Assembly (NCBI GenBank): GCA_023384415.1
Contig: JAHDWJ010000026.1
Coordinates: 25,890 to 89,889 of the forward strand
DNA: 64,000 nucleotides
Direction: 5' to 3'
Source of the DNA: Anaerolineae bacterium
GTDB lineage: Bacteria > Chloroflexota > Anaerolineae > Promineifilales > Promineifilaceae
Shown here: positions 41,560 to 51,460 of the stretch, piece after piece
Layout of the letters: every line of letters starts with the position of its first letter
Position numbering within the stretch: the first letter of the stretch is position 1
Translations under genes and position numbers: made by a program
The notes under the pieces: model-generated
Database searches by the model: none
The model's input: the letters and a program-made list of their open reading frames with translations, nothing else
What the model was told of the DNA's origin: nothing

Positions 41560-44097
41560 TCAGGTAAACCGTCGCTTCCATTCATACAGCTTATTGATCG
41601 CTTCTAAAGGGGTCATGGTGGTGATGTCCAGCTTCTCTAATTCGCTTAAAATGGGGCTGCTTTCAGGGAAAAGGGCCATCTGCTGGGTGCCCCGGAGATG
41701 ACTGGGCTGCGCGGCCGCGGTGGGGGCGTGTCGCTCCAGCTCCTTTAGCAGCTCATTGGCCCGGTTAATCACGTCTCTGGGCAGCCCGGCCAGTTGGGCC
41801 ACATGGATGCCATAACTCCGATCCGCCCCCCCTTTGGCTAACTGGTGCAAGAAGATGATCTTTTCCCCTTCTTCGGCCACCACGATGTTATAATTTTCCA
41901 CCTGGGGTAGTAAATCGGCCAGTTCAGTCAACTCGTGGTAATGGGTGGCGAACAAGGTGCGTGGTTTCAGGCGGGGGTGGTTATGCAGATATTCGATGAT
42001 GGCCCAGGCAATCGCCAGCCCATCGTAGGTGCTTGTCCCCCGGCCAATTTCATCCAGGATGAGCAGGGAGCGATGGGTGGCGTGGTGCAATATTTCGGCC
42101 GTTTCGACCATCTCAACCATGAAGGTGGAGCGGCCGGCGTGCAGTTCATCATGTGCCCCAATGCGGGTGAAGATGCGATCCACCAGCCCAATCTCGGCTG
42201 AGGCAGCCGGGACGAAGCTGCCAATTTGGGCCATGAGGACAATGAGGGCAGCCTGGCGTAGGGCAGTGCTTTTGCCCGACATGTTTGGCCCGGTGATGAT
42301 GTGGATGCGTTCTTGTTCGCTAAAACAGAGATCGTTAGGTACGAACCGCTCTAACACCAACGATTTTTCTACGACGGGGTGGCGACCTTGCTGGATGGTG
42401 AGGCGGTTGTCATGGCCGAGATGGGGCCGGATGTAATTCTGGCTGGCGGCGACCTCAGCCAGGGCGGCGGCGACATCTAATTCGGCTAAGGTGTGGGCGG
42501 TGGGCAGGAGTCGCTTCGCGGCCGCGGCCACCTGCTGGCTCACCTGGGCAAACAGCCGCCGCTCAATCTCCAGAATGCGCTCCTCAGCATTCAGCACCAG
42601 CGTCTCATACTCCTTCAACTCTGGGGTAATATACCTCTCGGCATTGGTCAACGTCTGTTTGCGGATGTAGTCATCCGGCACACGATGGCTGTTGGCGCGG
42701 GAAACCTCAATGTAATAGCCAAACACCTGGTTAAACCCCACCTTAAGGGTGGTGATACCGGTGCGCTCCCGCTCTTGCGGCTCCAGGTTGGCAATATATT
42801 CACGGGCATGGGCCGACGCATTCATCACCCCATCCAACTCTACGGAAAACCCCTGCCGGATCACCCCCGACTTGTTCAGGTTAGGCGGGGCATCTTCATT
42901 AAGGGCCTGGGCCAGCAGTTGGCGGATGTCGGGGCAGTCATCGAGGTGGGAGAGGGGAATAAGGTGTTCACGGCTAACTTCCCGCAGCAGCTCCTTCAAT
43001 TCAGGAACGGCGGCCAATACCAGGCCGATGTTTTGTAAATCACGGGGGGTTGCGGCCGCGGTGAGGGTGCGGTTGGTCAGCCGTTCCAAATCAGGTAAAC
43101 CTTTGAGGATAGCCCGCAGTTCGGCCCGCAGTAAGCTGTTTTGATTGAACAGTTCCACTTGATCCAGCCGGTGATTTAGCCCTTCCAGATCCAGTAAAGG
43201 CAGGGTAATCCGCTGGCGCAGCAGTCGCGCCCCCATCGGCGTGACCGTTTTATCCAGCACCCCCAAGAGAGAGTCCCCCTTTTTACCCGTCAACGATTCG
43301 GTTAGCTCCAGGTTGCGCCGGGTAGCCTGGTCTAAGGCCATGAAGCCATCGGTATTGTAGGTTGACAACCGCTGGATGGAGCCAATATTTCCCTTCTGCG
43401 TCTCTTGCAAATAGTAGAGGATGGCCCCGGCGGCCCGCACGGCCAGCGGTTTGCCTTCGCAGCCAAAAGCATCCAGGCTGGTGACACCAAAATGGGCGAG
43501 CAAGGTTTGGCGGGCATTGCTTCCTTCAAAGCGCCAGTTGGGCAGCCGGGAGAGGGCAAACCCTACTTCGCCGAGGGATTGTTCGGCATCTGGGATGAGT
43601 AGTTCAGCCGGGGCCAGGCGGGCTAATTCCTGGTTGAGGGCGCGGCCGCTGCCGAGTACGGTCGTGGCAAATTCCCCGGTGGTGATGTCGGCGTAAGCAA
43701 AGCCAATCTGCTCCCCTTCCCGGAGCGCGGCCGCCAGGTAATTATTGCGCCCCGACTCCAACATCCCTGGCTCAATCACCGTGCCGGCGGTAAACACCCG
43801 CACCACCTCACGAGGCACCAGCCCATTGACTGGTTTATTGCTCATCTGCTCACAGAGGGCGACTTTATACCCTTTAGCAATCAGCCGGGCGATATAATTT
43901 TCGGCCGCATGGTAGGGCACACCAGCCATGGGATGCTGCTGCCGCCTGGTCAGCACCAGGTCCAACTCACGGGCAGCCGTCTCTGCATCCTCATCAAAGG
44001 TCTCATAAAAATCCCCCAGGCGGAAAAAGAGAATGGCATCTTTGTGCTGCGCTTTGATGTTCAGATATTGCTGCCGACTGGGGGTGATGTTGCTCAT
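41560..44097 (-). CDS. mutS: DNA mismatch repair protein MutS
   Basis: 845 residues, full MutS1 type. N-terminal mismatch-binding loop motif FYETF near 32-36, connector, long core helices, clamp, and the ATPase GPNMSGKSTALRQ, Walker B LLILDEIGRGTSTYDG, ITGPNM and THYHEL. ATP-dependent mismatch recognition. The ATG at 44097 gives the family start MSNITPSRQQYL. No mutL was seen in the window. Several octamers lie in the gene. Confidence 0.96.
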   Translation of the reverse strand: MSNITPSRQQYLNIKAQHKDAILFFRLGDFYETFDEDAETAARELDLVLTRRQQHPMAGVPYHAAENYIARLIAKGYKVALCEQMSNKPVNGLVPREVVRVFTAGTVIEPGMLESGRNNYLAAALREGEQIGFAYADITTGEFATTVLGSGRALNQELARLAPAELLIPDAEQSLGEVGFALSRLPNWRFEGSNARQTLLAHFGVTSLDAFGCEGKPLAVRAAGAILYYLQETQKGNIGSIQRLSTYNTDGFMALDQATRRNLELTESLTGKKGDSLLGVLDKTVTPMGARLLRQRITLPLLDLEGLNHRLDQVELFNQNSLLRAELRAILKGLPDLERLTNRTLTAAATPRDLQNIGLVLAAVPELKELLREVSREHLIPLSHLDDCPDIRQLLAQALNEDAPPNLNKSGVIRQGFSVELDGVMNASAHAREYIANLEPQERERTGITTLKVGFNQVFGYYIEVSRANSHRVPDDYIRKQTLTNAERYITPELKEYETLVLNAEERILEIERRLFAQVSQQVAAAAKRLLPTAHTLAELDVAAALAEVAASQNYIRPHLGHDNRLTIQQGRHPVVEKSLVLERFVPNDLCFSEQERIHIITGPNMSGKSTALRQAALIVLMAQIGSFVPAASAEIGLVDRIFTRIGAHDELHAGRSTFMVEMVETAEILHHATHRSLLILDEIGRGTSTYDGLAIAWAIIEYLHNHPRLKPRTLFATHYHELTELADLLPQVENYNIVVAEEGEKIIFLHQLAKGGADRSYGIHVAQLAGLPRDVINRANELLKELERHAPTAAAQPSHLRGTQQMALFPESSPILSELEKLDITTMTPLEAINKLYEWKRRFT

Positions 44098-44138
44098 AGA
44101 AAGCCACAAAAGGGGTTATGGGAAAAGAATTTTTTCAT

Positions 44139-44211
44139 CGCCAGGACGCGAAGGGTACAAAGAATTTCTCTGAAGGTCTTCTTTTCTTTGTGTTCTCGGC
44201 GGCCTGGCGGG
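44139..44211. repeat. CGCCAGGACGCGAAG-type palindrome
   Basis: CATCGCCAGGACGCGAAGG and GTGTTCTCGGCGGCCTGGCG form an imperfect stem with AAAGAATTTCTCTGAAGG between. It resembles the interiors of the D family elements but lacks GTAAC ends. It lies between mutS and the phosphatase gene. Confidence 0.4.
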
Positions 44212-44228
44212 GCCTCTTTTTCGTGAAC

Positions 44229-44744
44229 TCACCGATTCCCGTTGAGCCACGTTTCTAGATGACGCTGGTGGCGGGGTTCTAGTTTGGTGAGGGGGCGTTT
44301 GCTTTTCATCAGGGTTTGGGCTTCGCTGAAGGAAAGGCCCTGGTGTTTCATCAGATAGGCGGCGAGAAGGGTGGCACTGCGGCCGCGACCTTTGGCACAA
44401 TGAACCAGCACCGTGCGCCCTTCATCCACCTGCCCGGCAATCCAGGCAACCCCCTCGTCTAACACTGCGAGGGAAGGGACAGTCACATCATACACCTTAT
44501 ATTGTCTATGGTTAATCCCTGCCTGATCATAAAAAGCGGTATCATCTTGCCGCTCTGCCCGGATATTCACGACGGCGTTGATCCCATGTTGACGGAGAAA
44601 CTCATAATCCCGCCGGTAAGTTGGCGCCCCCCCCAGCCATAGCTGCGGGGTAATCTCATCAAACCAGCGATGCCCCTGCACCTTCTCATAAATGAAGCGG
44701 ATCAGGGGATAAAGTTTATCAAATAAGTAATACAATGGCTTCAT
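44229..44744 (-). CDS. Dual-specificity protein phosphatase-like enzyme
   Basis: 171 residues from ATG 44744. The PTP active-site motif [12 protein letters not shown] (HCxxGxxRS, Cys nucleophile) at about residues 117-128, and the general acid region VTVPS. The N-terminal part [20 protein letters not shown] is helical. Substrate: phosphotyrosine/serine protein or possibly a phosphoinositide-like lipid; not decided. The start was chosen because the upstream frame runs into a family B MITE. Confidence 0.82.
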   Translation of the reverse strand: MKPLYYLFDKLYPLIRFIYEKVQGHRWFDEITPQLWLGGAPTYRRDYEFLRQHGINAVVNIRAERQDDTAFYDQAGINHRQYKVYDVTVPSLAVLDEGVAWIAGQVDEGRTVLVHCAKGRGRSATLLAAYLMKHQGLSFSEAQTLMKSKRPLTKLEPRHQRHLETWLNGNR

Positions 44745-44804
44745 GCCCTTAAGGATAACGTGGGCTGGAACGACTGACAAATTCAGCCGTTTTTCAGTAT
44801 AATC

Positions 44805-44897
44805 GTAACGACTAACCCTCTCTGGTGATATACCCTTCCGAAGGTTTCGTTGCCAATGATCACCAGTGGGAAAACCTTCGGAAGGCTTAGTGGTTAC
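44805..44897. mobile_element. MITE-like element, family B copy 2
   Basis: 93 bp. GTAACGACTAACCC left, GGCTTAGTGGTTAC right. 8-bp flanks GTATAATC and GTATAACC differ at one base. Contains CCTTCCGAAGG and CCTTCGGAAGG cores and CTGGTGAT/ATCACCAG arms as in 40157-40250. Confidence 0.8.
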
Positions 44898-44983
44898 GTA
44901 TAACCAGCCCAATGTAAGGGCGAATATCGCTCAGGCAGATCAAAATATGGAACAAATTGCGTAACAGTACAGGTGATCAATCA

Positions 44984-45034
44984 CCCCTCACCCCCGGCCC
45001 CTCTCCCACGATGGGAGAGGGCCAGGGTGAGGGG
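44984..45034. repeat. CCCTCACCC/GGGTGAGGG palindromic repeat, copy 2
   Basis: CCCCTCACCCCCGGCCCCTC pairs with GAGAGGGCCAGGGTGAGGGG. See 16230-16276. A gene fragment begins exactly at its right edge. Confidence 0.65.
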
Positions 45035-45174
45035 CTGTTCAAGATCATTTTATTTGGGCAGCAGGAGATCCCCGCGGCCGCGAAATTGTCTTGGGTCGTA
45101 ATTTTCTCAACCGGTGGCATCTTACTCTGGATGGCCCTGGGGCCTTGACCCAAATCATCGGTGAGCCGATTTAG
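45034..45174 (+). pseudogene. C-terminal fragment of a retropepsin-like aspartyl protease
   Basis: The + frame reads VQDHFIWAAGDPRGREIVLG then RNFLNRWHLTLDGPGALTQI, ending at TAG. ILGRDxLNRFxxTLDGP is a hallmark of the C-terminal half of clan AA aspartyl proteases. The catalytic DTGA half is missing, and the sequence upstream is the palindromic repeat. The GCGGCCGC octamer is in frame. Confidence 0.55.
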
Positions 45175-45179
45175 GTGAT

Positions 45180-46067
45180 TCAGCTTTTTGTTCTTACTCG
45201 CGTCAACATCTGCCGGGCCATTTCCCCACTTACCTTCTCAATATCATCCTGATATTTCAAAATCACCCCCAACGTATCCTGTACAACCCCCAAATCTAAG
45301 GCCACCTGATCCAGAGCTACCAGAGCGGTTGTCCAATCAAGCGTTTCGGCTACGCCAGGCAGCTTGTAAAGTTCGGCCTCGCGCAGCTCCTGAATAAACA
45401 GAGTTACCTGCCGGGCTAACTGTTCCCCTGCCTGGGGTACTTTGGCCTGGACGATGTCATATTCTTTCTCAAAGCTGGGGTAATCAATCCAGTGGTACAG
45501 GCAGCGACGTTTGAGGGCATCGTGGACTTCACGGGTGCGGTTAGAGGTCAGGATGACGACAGGGGGTTGGGTGGCTTTAATGGTGCCGATTTCGGGCACG
45601 GTGACTTGAAAATCGGAGAGGATTTCCAGCAAAAACGCCTCAAACTCCTCATCACTGCGGTCTACCTCGTCAATGAGCAGAACGGGTGGTTTGGTGCGGG
45701 TTTGTTCGATGGCCTGAAGCAGCGGCCGCTTCAGCAGATATTCTGGCCCAAACAGTTCCGCTTCATTGGCCCGCTCCCCACGTGCTTCCAGCAGGCGAAT
45801 ATGGAGCAGCTGCCGGGTGTAATTCCACTCATAGACGGCATGGTTCACATCCAACCCTTCATAACATTGCAGCCGGATCAGGTCGGTGTTCAGGATTTGG
45901 GTGATGACTTTGGCGATTTCCGTTTTGCCGACTCCGGCCTCTCCTTCCAAAAAGAGCGGCCGCTTCAATTTCAGGGCTAGAAATATTGCCGTCGCCAACC
46001 CCCGGTCAGCGATGTAATCACACTCACGTAACGCTTGTTGTAGTTGATCAATGGATTGAAAATTCAC
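45180..46067 (-). CDS. MoxR-family AAA+ ATPase
   Basis: 295 residues. Walker A EGEAGVGKTEIAKV, Walker B VLLIDEVDRSDEEFEAFLLE, sensor I SNRTREVHDALKRRC (Asn, and arginine finger region). MoxR ATPases act as chaperones in maturing metalloenzymes and often sit beside von Willebrand factor A domain genes; none is adjacent here. Confidence 0.92.
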   Translation of the reverse strand: MNFQSIDQLQQALRECDYIADRGLATAIFLALKLKRPLFLEGEAGVGKTEIAKVITQILNTDLIRLQCYEGLDVNHAVYEWNYTRQLLHIRLLEARGERANEAELFGPEYLLKRPLLQAIEQTRTKPPVLLIDEVDRSDEEFEAFLLEILSDFQVTVPEIGTIKATQPPVVILTSNRTREVHDALKRRCLYHWIDYPSFEKEYDIVQAKVPQAGEQLARQVTLFIQELREAELYKLPGVAETLDWTTALVALDQVALDLGVVQDTLGVILKYQDDIEKVSGEMARQMLTRVRTKS

Positions 46068-46166
46068 GGTGTTCCTCGATGCGGGGGTGGGAGAGTGGGG
46101 ATTAGAGACTGGAGATTGAGAAAGCTGAGAGGGGGAGCCTCGCCCACTCGCCCACTCGCAAACTCC

Positions 46167-46928
46167 CTACTGTGCGGTGAAGCCGCCGTCTATGGTCAGG
46201 GTGGTGCCGGTGATGAAGCGAGCGTCATCAGAGAAGAGCCAGAGGACTGCGGCCGCGATTTCTTCCGGTTCGCCAAAACGCTGCATGGGGATGGCCCGCC
46301 GGGCGGCTTCCATAAACTCGGGAATGGCGGCCAATCCCCTTTCTATCATTGGGGTGCGGGTGACGGTAGGGCAAACGGCATTGATACGCACCCCTTTTTT
46401 AGCGTATTCGATGGCCGCTGATTTGGTTAGCCCAACGACGGCATGTTTGCTGGCAGCGTAAATGGGCAAACTGTGTGCCCCCAACAGCCCGGCTACGGAA
46501 GCGGTGTTGACAATTGCTCCGCCCCCTTGGGCCACCATCTGTTGAATTTCATATTTCATACAGAGCCACACCCCTTTGAGGTTGACTCGCATGATATGAT
46601 CAAAATCGGCTTCGGTGGCATCGGCGGTGCGGTTGGGCAGCCCCTCGACTCCGGCGTTGTTAAAGGCACAGTCTAGCCGGCCATATTGGCTAATGATTTG
46701 GGTGATGAGCGATTGGACTGCGGCCGCATTGCCCACATCCGTTGGCACAAACAAGGCTTGCCCGCCCCGTTCCTGGATAACCTGGGCTGTCTCTGCGCCT
46801 CCGGCTTCGTCTACATCCGCCAGGGCTACTACCGCCCCGACCTGGGCCAGGGCGTAAGCGGTCACCCGGCCAATCCCCGATGCACCCCCTGTTACCAACA
46901 CGATTTTATCTCGCAATGTCTCACTCAT
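46167..46928 (-). CDS. Short-chain dehydrogenase/reductase
   Basis: 253 residues. Rossmann TGGASGIGR near the N terminus, NNAGVEG, catalytic tyrosine and lysine in YAASKHAVV (YxxxK), and the C-terminal FITGTTLTIDGGFTAQ. NAD(P)-dependent oxidoreductase of unknown substrate, close to glucose-1-dehydrogenase-like members. GGGAGA 4 bases before the ATG fixes the start at 46928. Confidence 0.93.
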   Translation of the reverse strand: MSETLRDKIVLVTGGASGIGRVTAYALAQVGAVVALADVDEAGGAETAQVIQERGGQALFVPTDVGNAAAVQSLITQIISQYGRLDCAFNNAGVEGLPNRTADATEADFDHIMRVNLKGVWLCMKYEIQQMVAQGGGAIVNTASVAGLLGAHSLPIYAASKHAVVGLTKSAAIEYAKKGVRINAVCPTVTRTPMIERGLAAIPEFMEAARRAIPMQRFGEPEEIAAAVLWLFSDDARFITGTTLTIDGGFTAQ

Positions 46929-46981
46929 ATTTTCTCCCTGAATTGGTTTAGTCAATCGGTTCCCACTTTGTCAGGGGAGCT

Positions 46982-47962
46982 CTAACGCCCTTTGAGCTGG
47001 GTACCACATTGGCGGCAAAAACGATCTTCCGGTTGGGCTTCGCGGCCGCACTGGTGGCAAAAACGAATTTCACCTATAGGCAGGGTTGGGGGCGTGGGGG
47101 CCGGTTCAGCCTGGGGGGTGGCTCGTTTGGTTCGTGCCGGTCTGTTTTGTTTTGGCATTGGGCGGGACCGTACCGGCGGTTTCTTATGGGTATTGGCGGC
47201 TTTCCGCTCTTTTAGCCCTTGCCAGATTAACGTACCTGATAGGATAAGGCCGCCGATGCCGGCCAGAATCAAGGGTAAGTTTGTAGATGAGTTCTGGGTG
47301 GGAGAAGTAGCCGAAGGAGGGGTATTGGCTGCGGCCGCGTTCACGGTAAGCTGGTTGCCCGGCAAGGTGTAGCGCACTGACAGGTTTAACGTTTGTCCAG
47401 CCGCCAACGGTTGATCGGCCAGTCGGTAATAGGTCAACCCATCCTGCCCTACCAGGTTTGTTTGTGGGGTAGGGCTGAGGGTGAAGCTGGTTGCGGCCGC
47501 GGGCTGCTGCACCGCCACACTCATGGTATTGATGGCAAAGGGAAAAGCCAACCCCAGGGCAAATGTTCGTTCGAACCCAGCCACTGTGTAGGGGAGATAA
47601 TATTCCACCCGGAATCCTCTATCCGGTGTTTCCAGGGTTATCATCCCATTGGCCGTTGTATAAGCAATATCATCAATCATCACATTATCGTCGGTGATGC
47701 GAGCAACGGCATGAATAACGGCCCCCTCTGGTAAGGGTAAAGAAACGGATGCCGGGAGCGACATGGTGGCGGGCAGGCTGCCTGTAAACAGCAGCAGCAT
47801 GGTTGGATCATCATAATCAGGCCATAACTCAACCGCTAAGGTATCTAAAGAAATAATGGTTGATTGGGCTGCGGGGGAAATATTTAACGCCTGGGTTGGG
47901 CTGTTCCCCCACAGCCACCAGCCCGATATAAAGAGGAGAAAAAATAAGCGCACTGATTTCAC
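46982..47962 (-). CDS. Membrane protein with C-terminal double zinc ribbon
   Basis: About 326 residues from a GTG at 47962 (AGGAAA upstream). N-terminal signal/anchor (SVRLFFLLFISGWWLWG), an extracytoplasmic beta-rich region (about 25-225), a transmembrane helix LILAGIGGLILSGTLIWQGL, a basic/proline linker, and a zinc ribbon with IRFCHQCGREAQPEDRFCRQ-type cysteine pairs. If the ATG at 48124 were used, the gene would overlap its neighbour by 50 bases. Function unknown. Confidence 0.72.
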   Translation of the reverse strand: MKSVRLFFLLFISGWWLWGNSPTQALNISPAAQSTIISLDTLAVELWPDYDDPTMLLLFTGSLPATMSLPASVSLPLPEGAVIHAVARITDDNVMIDDIAYTTANGMITLETPDRGFRVEYYLPYTVAGFERTFALGLAFPFAINTMSVAVQQPAAATSFTLSPTPQTNLVGQDGLTYYRLADQPLAAGQTLNLSVRYTLPGNQLTVNAAAANTPPSATSPTQNSSTNLPLILAGIGGLILSGTLIWQGLKERKAANTHKKPPVRSRPMPKQNRPARTKRATPQAEPAPTPPTLPIGEIRFCHQCGREAQPEDRFCRQCGTQLKGR

Positions 47963-48074
47963 AATTTCTGATTTCCTACTTTGGGCAAACCTGAACTGAA
48001 GAGGTTTGACGGCGGATTTGATGAAGGGGCACGAATAACGAAGAAGCAATTTTGGTAACGGGTGGCGGATATGT

Positions 48075-48371
48075 TTAGCGGCCGCGCAGCCGGATACGGT
48101 TGGCACGGCAGTGAGGGCACTCAAGGTCAGTATAATCGCGGCCGCAGGTACGGCAGCTCCGTGTCACCACCGGACGTTCATCAGCCAGAGAGCCTAACAC
48201 CAGCACCACATCTTCTTGTTCATGGGCTGTAAGCCATTGCTGTAAACCCTGCTCCCCAACCAACCAATCGCCCGCTTCATTCTGGTGAATAACCCCTTGT
48301 AAAACCACCAGATCCATCTCATAAGCGAGATTAGCCATTTTTAAGATCGCGGCGCGTCTGTTACCATTCAT
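48075..48371 (-). CDS. Small zinc-ribbon protein
   Basis: 98 residues. N-terminal part has a helical stretch (RRAAILKMANLAYEMDLVVL), the end carries CRTCGRDYTDLECPHCRANR, one four-cysteine ribbon. AAGGGGATT lies just before ATG 48371. Two octamer copies occur in 300 bases. No function can be assigned. Confidence 0.7.
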   Translation of the reverse strand: MNGNRRAAILKMANLAYEMDLVVLQGVIHQNEAGDWLVGEQGLQQWLTAHEQEDVVLVLGSLADERPVVTRSCRTCGRDYTDLECPHCRANRIRLRGR

Positions 48372-48467
48372 AGAATCCCCTTTTTAAGGACGGCTGACGA
48401 ATGATAGAGGCCGGATAGCCTTTCATCATGCACCTTATTATACCCCATGCGCCAAAGGAACTAAGAA

Positions 48468-49043
48468 ATGACCCTTGATGATTCTAAATTAAGCCGAGAT
48501 GTAACTGTTTTAGCGGCTATGAGTATGGAGATGGATGAATATTGCCGCCATGAAGTGTTGTTTTGGCCGATGGCGGAAGGGAATATGCCCCGCCTGACCT
48601 TAGGGGGATATTTTCTGCGCCAGCACCGGCTTACGGCCCTAAACCATCTACTTACCCCGGCCGAACAAAGTAAGGTAGCCGAAGCCATAGAGCGGTTTAA
48701 TGAGGTAACAAAGGAACGAGTTGTGGCGATAGAAATGCGGGTTGAACAAGAGTTGCAGGTACGCCTGCGCCATTGGCAAACGTCTTTGCGGGATTGGCAG
48801 GAACACCCCCCTACAATACCCGTGTATGCTGCTGGAGTTGAAGAGCGGGCGATGATGGCCGCTCTGTTGGCCCGGTTTAGTCAGGCTCCAGGAGTGGCCG
48901 ACGCTCAGTTACCTTCTCGGATAGCTGGTCTGGATCAAGCCTTACGCGGCCGCTTTCGCCGGGGCGATTTCGTCTGGCCAGCCGCCTGGCAACCTGCCTA
49001 TCCTGAGCCGTTATATTGGTGGTTATATGGGGTGCCTGGGTAG
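48468..49043 (+). CDS. Hypothetical protein (191 aa)
   Basis: Not recognised. A mostly helical soluble protein, with LTPAEQSKVAEAIERFNEVT and a coiled region RVVAIEMRVEQELQVRLRHW; Trp-rich C terminus (FVWPAAWQPAYPEPLYWWLY). It carries one octamer and has a normal AGGAACTAAG-like leader. It is divergent to 48371 and convergent to the kinase at 49095. Confidence 0.65.
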   Translation: MTLDDSKLSRDVTVLAAMSMEMDEYCRHEVLFWPMAEGNMPRLTLGGYFLRQHRLTALNHLLTPAEQSKVAEAIERFNEVTKERVVAIEMRVEQELQVRLRHWQTSLRDWQEHPPTIPVYAAGVEERAMMAALLARFSQAPGVADAQLPSRIAGLDQALRGRFRRGDFVWPAAWQPAYPEPLYWWLYGVPG

Positions 49044-49094
49044 GGTTCAGTGAACAGTTTGTCACTCGCTCAATCTCTCAGCCCCTAATCCTCA

Positions 49095-51353
49095 CTACGT
49101 CGGCAGCGTGAAATAAAAGCGGCTCCCCTGTCCTGGTGAGCTGCTCACCCCTACTGTTCCGTTCAGCCGTTCGGCAATCCGTTTGACTATAGAGAGACCC
49201 AGCCCATGCCCTTTTTCCTGGTTATGCAGCCGGGTAAATGGGGTAAATAATTTCGCCTGATCTTCTGGGGTGATTCCATCCCCCTGGTCTTGAATCCAAA
49301 ATTGCACCTGCCCTGATTCCAAGGGGGTGGCTCCGAGGATGATACAAGGTGGCCGGCCCCCATACTTTAAGGCGTTGCTCACATAATTTACCCATATCGC
49401 TTCGACCCAGGGGCGATACCCCTGTACCGCTGGCCATCGGGGGGGGAATTCCAGATGGGCCTGAGCTTGTTTAATTTCATCGTCTAGACGTTGTAACACA
49501 TCCCGGATCACCTCATCCATCTCAAGCGGGGTTATTTTAACCTCAGCCTGGCTTACGGTAGCCAGCAAGAAAAGAGAATCAATCACCTCTTTCATTTTGC
49601 GGCCGCTGCGACCAATAATCCGTAAATACTCCTTATGATCCGCGGAAGACAGCCGGGCATAATCATCGTATAACATATCCACATACATAACCACCTGGGC
49701 CAACAGCCCCTGTAAATCATGGGCTACCGTGTGGGCAAACGCGTTTAATTCCTGGTTTCGATATTGCAACTCCTGAGTTCGCCAGGCGATTTGCTCTTCA
49801 AGAGTATCTTTGTTTCTGCGTAAGGCTTCAAATAGACGGGCATTTTCCAGGCCAATGGTTAAATAATTGGCCAGGGTCTGCACGAAAAGAAGTTCACGCT
49901 GGGTATACTCCCGATCATCATAATTGTACAATTCGGCCAACCCTATGGCCTCATCCCTACAAATCATGGGCACTAACAGGATGGTTTTGGCCCTATGACG
50001 CCAAAGGATAGCCCTATCCTCAGCCGGTAAATCGGACTGATGATCTTGTAACAGAAATGTCTTTTGCTGGGTTGTAGTCTGGCGGATAGCTGGGGTCATT
50101 AAAATAGGGGTACTTGGACCCTCCAAAGCCACCCAGCCGATAGAGCGGAGCCGGTGCAAATTAATGAGCGGCAAAAACAGATCGTCACTTTCATGGCGTA
50201 GATAAAGGGCACAACCATCACTGCCAAATGCGGCCGCCATATATTCGGCAATATCCTGGTAGACATTTTCGTTCTGGCTGGCATGGGTTACGATAGCACT
50301 GGCAGGGATAAGAATATTTAACTCGTCTAAAGAATTTTGTAGATGTTCTTGATAGCTTCTGAGTTCGGCCTCTATCTTTCTATGGGCCGTTATATCTAAA
50401 AATGTCGCTCTTGTGCCGATTACCTGACCTTGTGTATCCCATTCAGGCATGGTGTGTAAAATCGTTATGATAGTATGCCCGTCACGAGTAATTAGCTCAC
50501 GCTCTTGCCTGGACAATTGGCCGGCCAGCGCTTTTTCATACCCACCCTGCCGTAGTTGTTGCTGTGACGGTTGGGTATAAATTGAGGCCAGGGGGCGTCC
50601 GATCAACTCTTCTGCGGTATAGCCAAGTGAATCTAGCAGCAGTTGGTTGCCTTCGGCAATATACGCCTCTCCACCCCGATTTTCTGTCACCAGGTACATA
50701 ATGGGGGCGTTTTCAAACAGGTGGCGATATTTTTGCTCTGCTTGTTTGGCGGCCGCAAACAAACGCACATTCACCAACGAGACGGCTATCTGGTTGGCAA
50801 AGGCGGCAAAAATGGGGACATCCGCTTCTGTTAAATAGGTGCCGCTTACTGAAAGCAGCCCCAACACTTCTTGCTCATGTAAGAACGGCGCCACAATCAC
50901 TGCCCTGTTGGCGGCAAATTGGTCAGCCACGTGGGGTAATTTCCCCTCAGTAGATGAGGCGAGAAAAAATTTCGTTTCGGCAAAAAAGGCGGGTTGTTGG
51001 TGTAATATGACTTCCGCCAGGGGGGGAACCTGGTCCAGGGTAAATGTTTGCTTTTCTAGTTGAAAATCAGACAGGGCAGCGGTTTCTTCGAGCCGACGCA
51101 CCGTTTCAGGAGATAGGGTAGAAGAGCTAATTCTGAGGTTACGCTGTTCTGGCTGATAGCTGTACAGGGTGCCCTCTATGCCCAACTGGGCCATTTGTTG
51201 GCTAAACAAACGAAAAACATCTTTTTCACTATGATTTGATTGCAGAAGGGCGGCCGCGGCCGTGTTCAGAGCCTGAACTAAAACCAGAAAACGTTCTGCC
51301 TGGGAAAGCCCAGCTAAATATGGCTTTGGCACTGTATGACCGTTTTTGACCAT
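49095..51353 (-). CDS. Multi-sensor histidine kinase: GAF-PAS-GAF-HisKA-HATPase
   Basis: 752 residues, cytoplasmic. GAF-like (about 25-200), PAS (about 212-330: NAPIMYLVTENRGGEAYIAE, LGYTAEELIGRPLASIYTQP), GAF (about 345-510), coiled linker, HisKA with FAHTVAHDLQGLLAQVV (His phosphosite), HATPase with FWIQDQGDGITPEDQ and GHGLGLSIVKRIAERLNG. It has no receiver and no cognate regulator nearby; it is an orphan kinase. Confidence 0.9.
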   Translation of the reverse strand: MVKNGHTVPKPYLAGLSQAERFLVLVQALNTAAAALLQSNHSEKDVFRLFSQQMAQLGIEGTLYSYQPEQRNLRISSSTLSPETVRRLEETAALSDFQLEKQTFTLDQVPPLAEVILHQQPAFFAETKFFLASSTEGKLPHVADQFAANRAVIVAPFLHEQEVLGLLSVSGTYLTEADVPIFAAFANQIAVSLVNVRLFAAAKQAEQKYRHLFENAPIMYLVTENRGGEAYIAEGNQLLLDSLGYTAEELIGRPLASIYTQPSQQQLRQGGYEKALAGQLSRQERELITRDGHTIITILHTMPEWDTQGQVIGTRATFLDITAHRKIEAELRSYQEHLQNSLDELNILIPASAIVTHASQNENVYQDIAEYMAAAFGSDGCALYLRHESDDLFLPLINLHRLRSIGWVALEGPSTPILMTPAIRQTTTQQKTFLLQDHQSDLPAEDRAILWRHRAKTILLVPMICRDEAIGLAELYNYDDREYTQRELLFVQTLANYLTIGLENARLFEALRRNKDTLEEQIAWRTQELQYRNQELNAFAHTVAHDLQGLLAQVVMYVDMLYDDYARLSSADHKEYLRIIGRSGRKMKEVIDSLFLLATVSQAEVKITPLEMDEVIRDVLQRLDDEIKQAQAHLEFPPRWPAVQGYRPWVEAIWVNYVSNALKYGGRPPCIILGATPLESGQVQFWIQDQGDGITPEDQAKLFTPFTRLHNQEKGHGLGLSIVKRIAERLNGTVGVSSSPGQGSRFYFTLPT

Positions 51354-51460
51354 GATCCAATCAGGAAATTATAGTTACCCGGTAAATGCGCTGTTGATTA
51401 CATTAAGAATACCAAAAAACAAAAAAAGGACAATAAAGATACTATTATACATTCCAATAT

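Noticed and set aside
44957-45148. 63-codon open frame on + through the CCCTCACCC repeat
   Set aside because: A neighbouring frame (45034-45174) shows a conserved protease signature instead.
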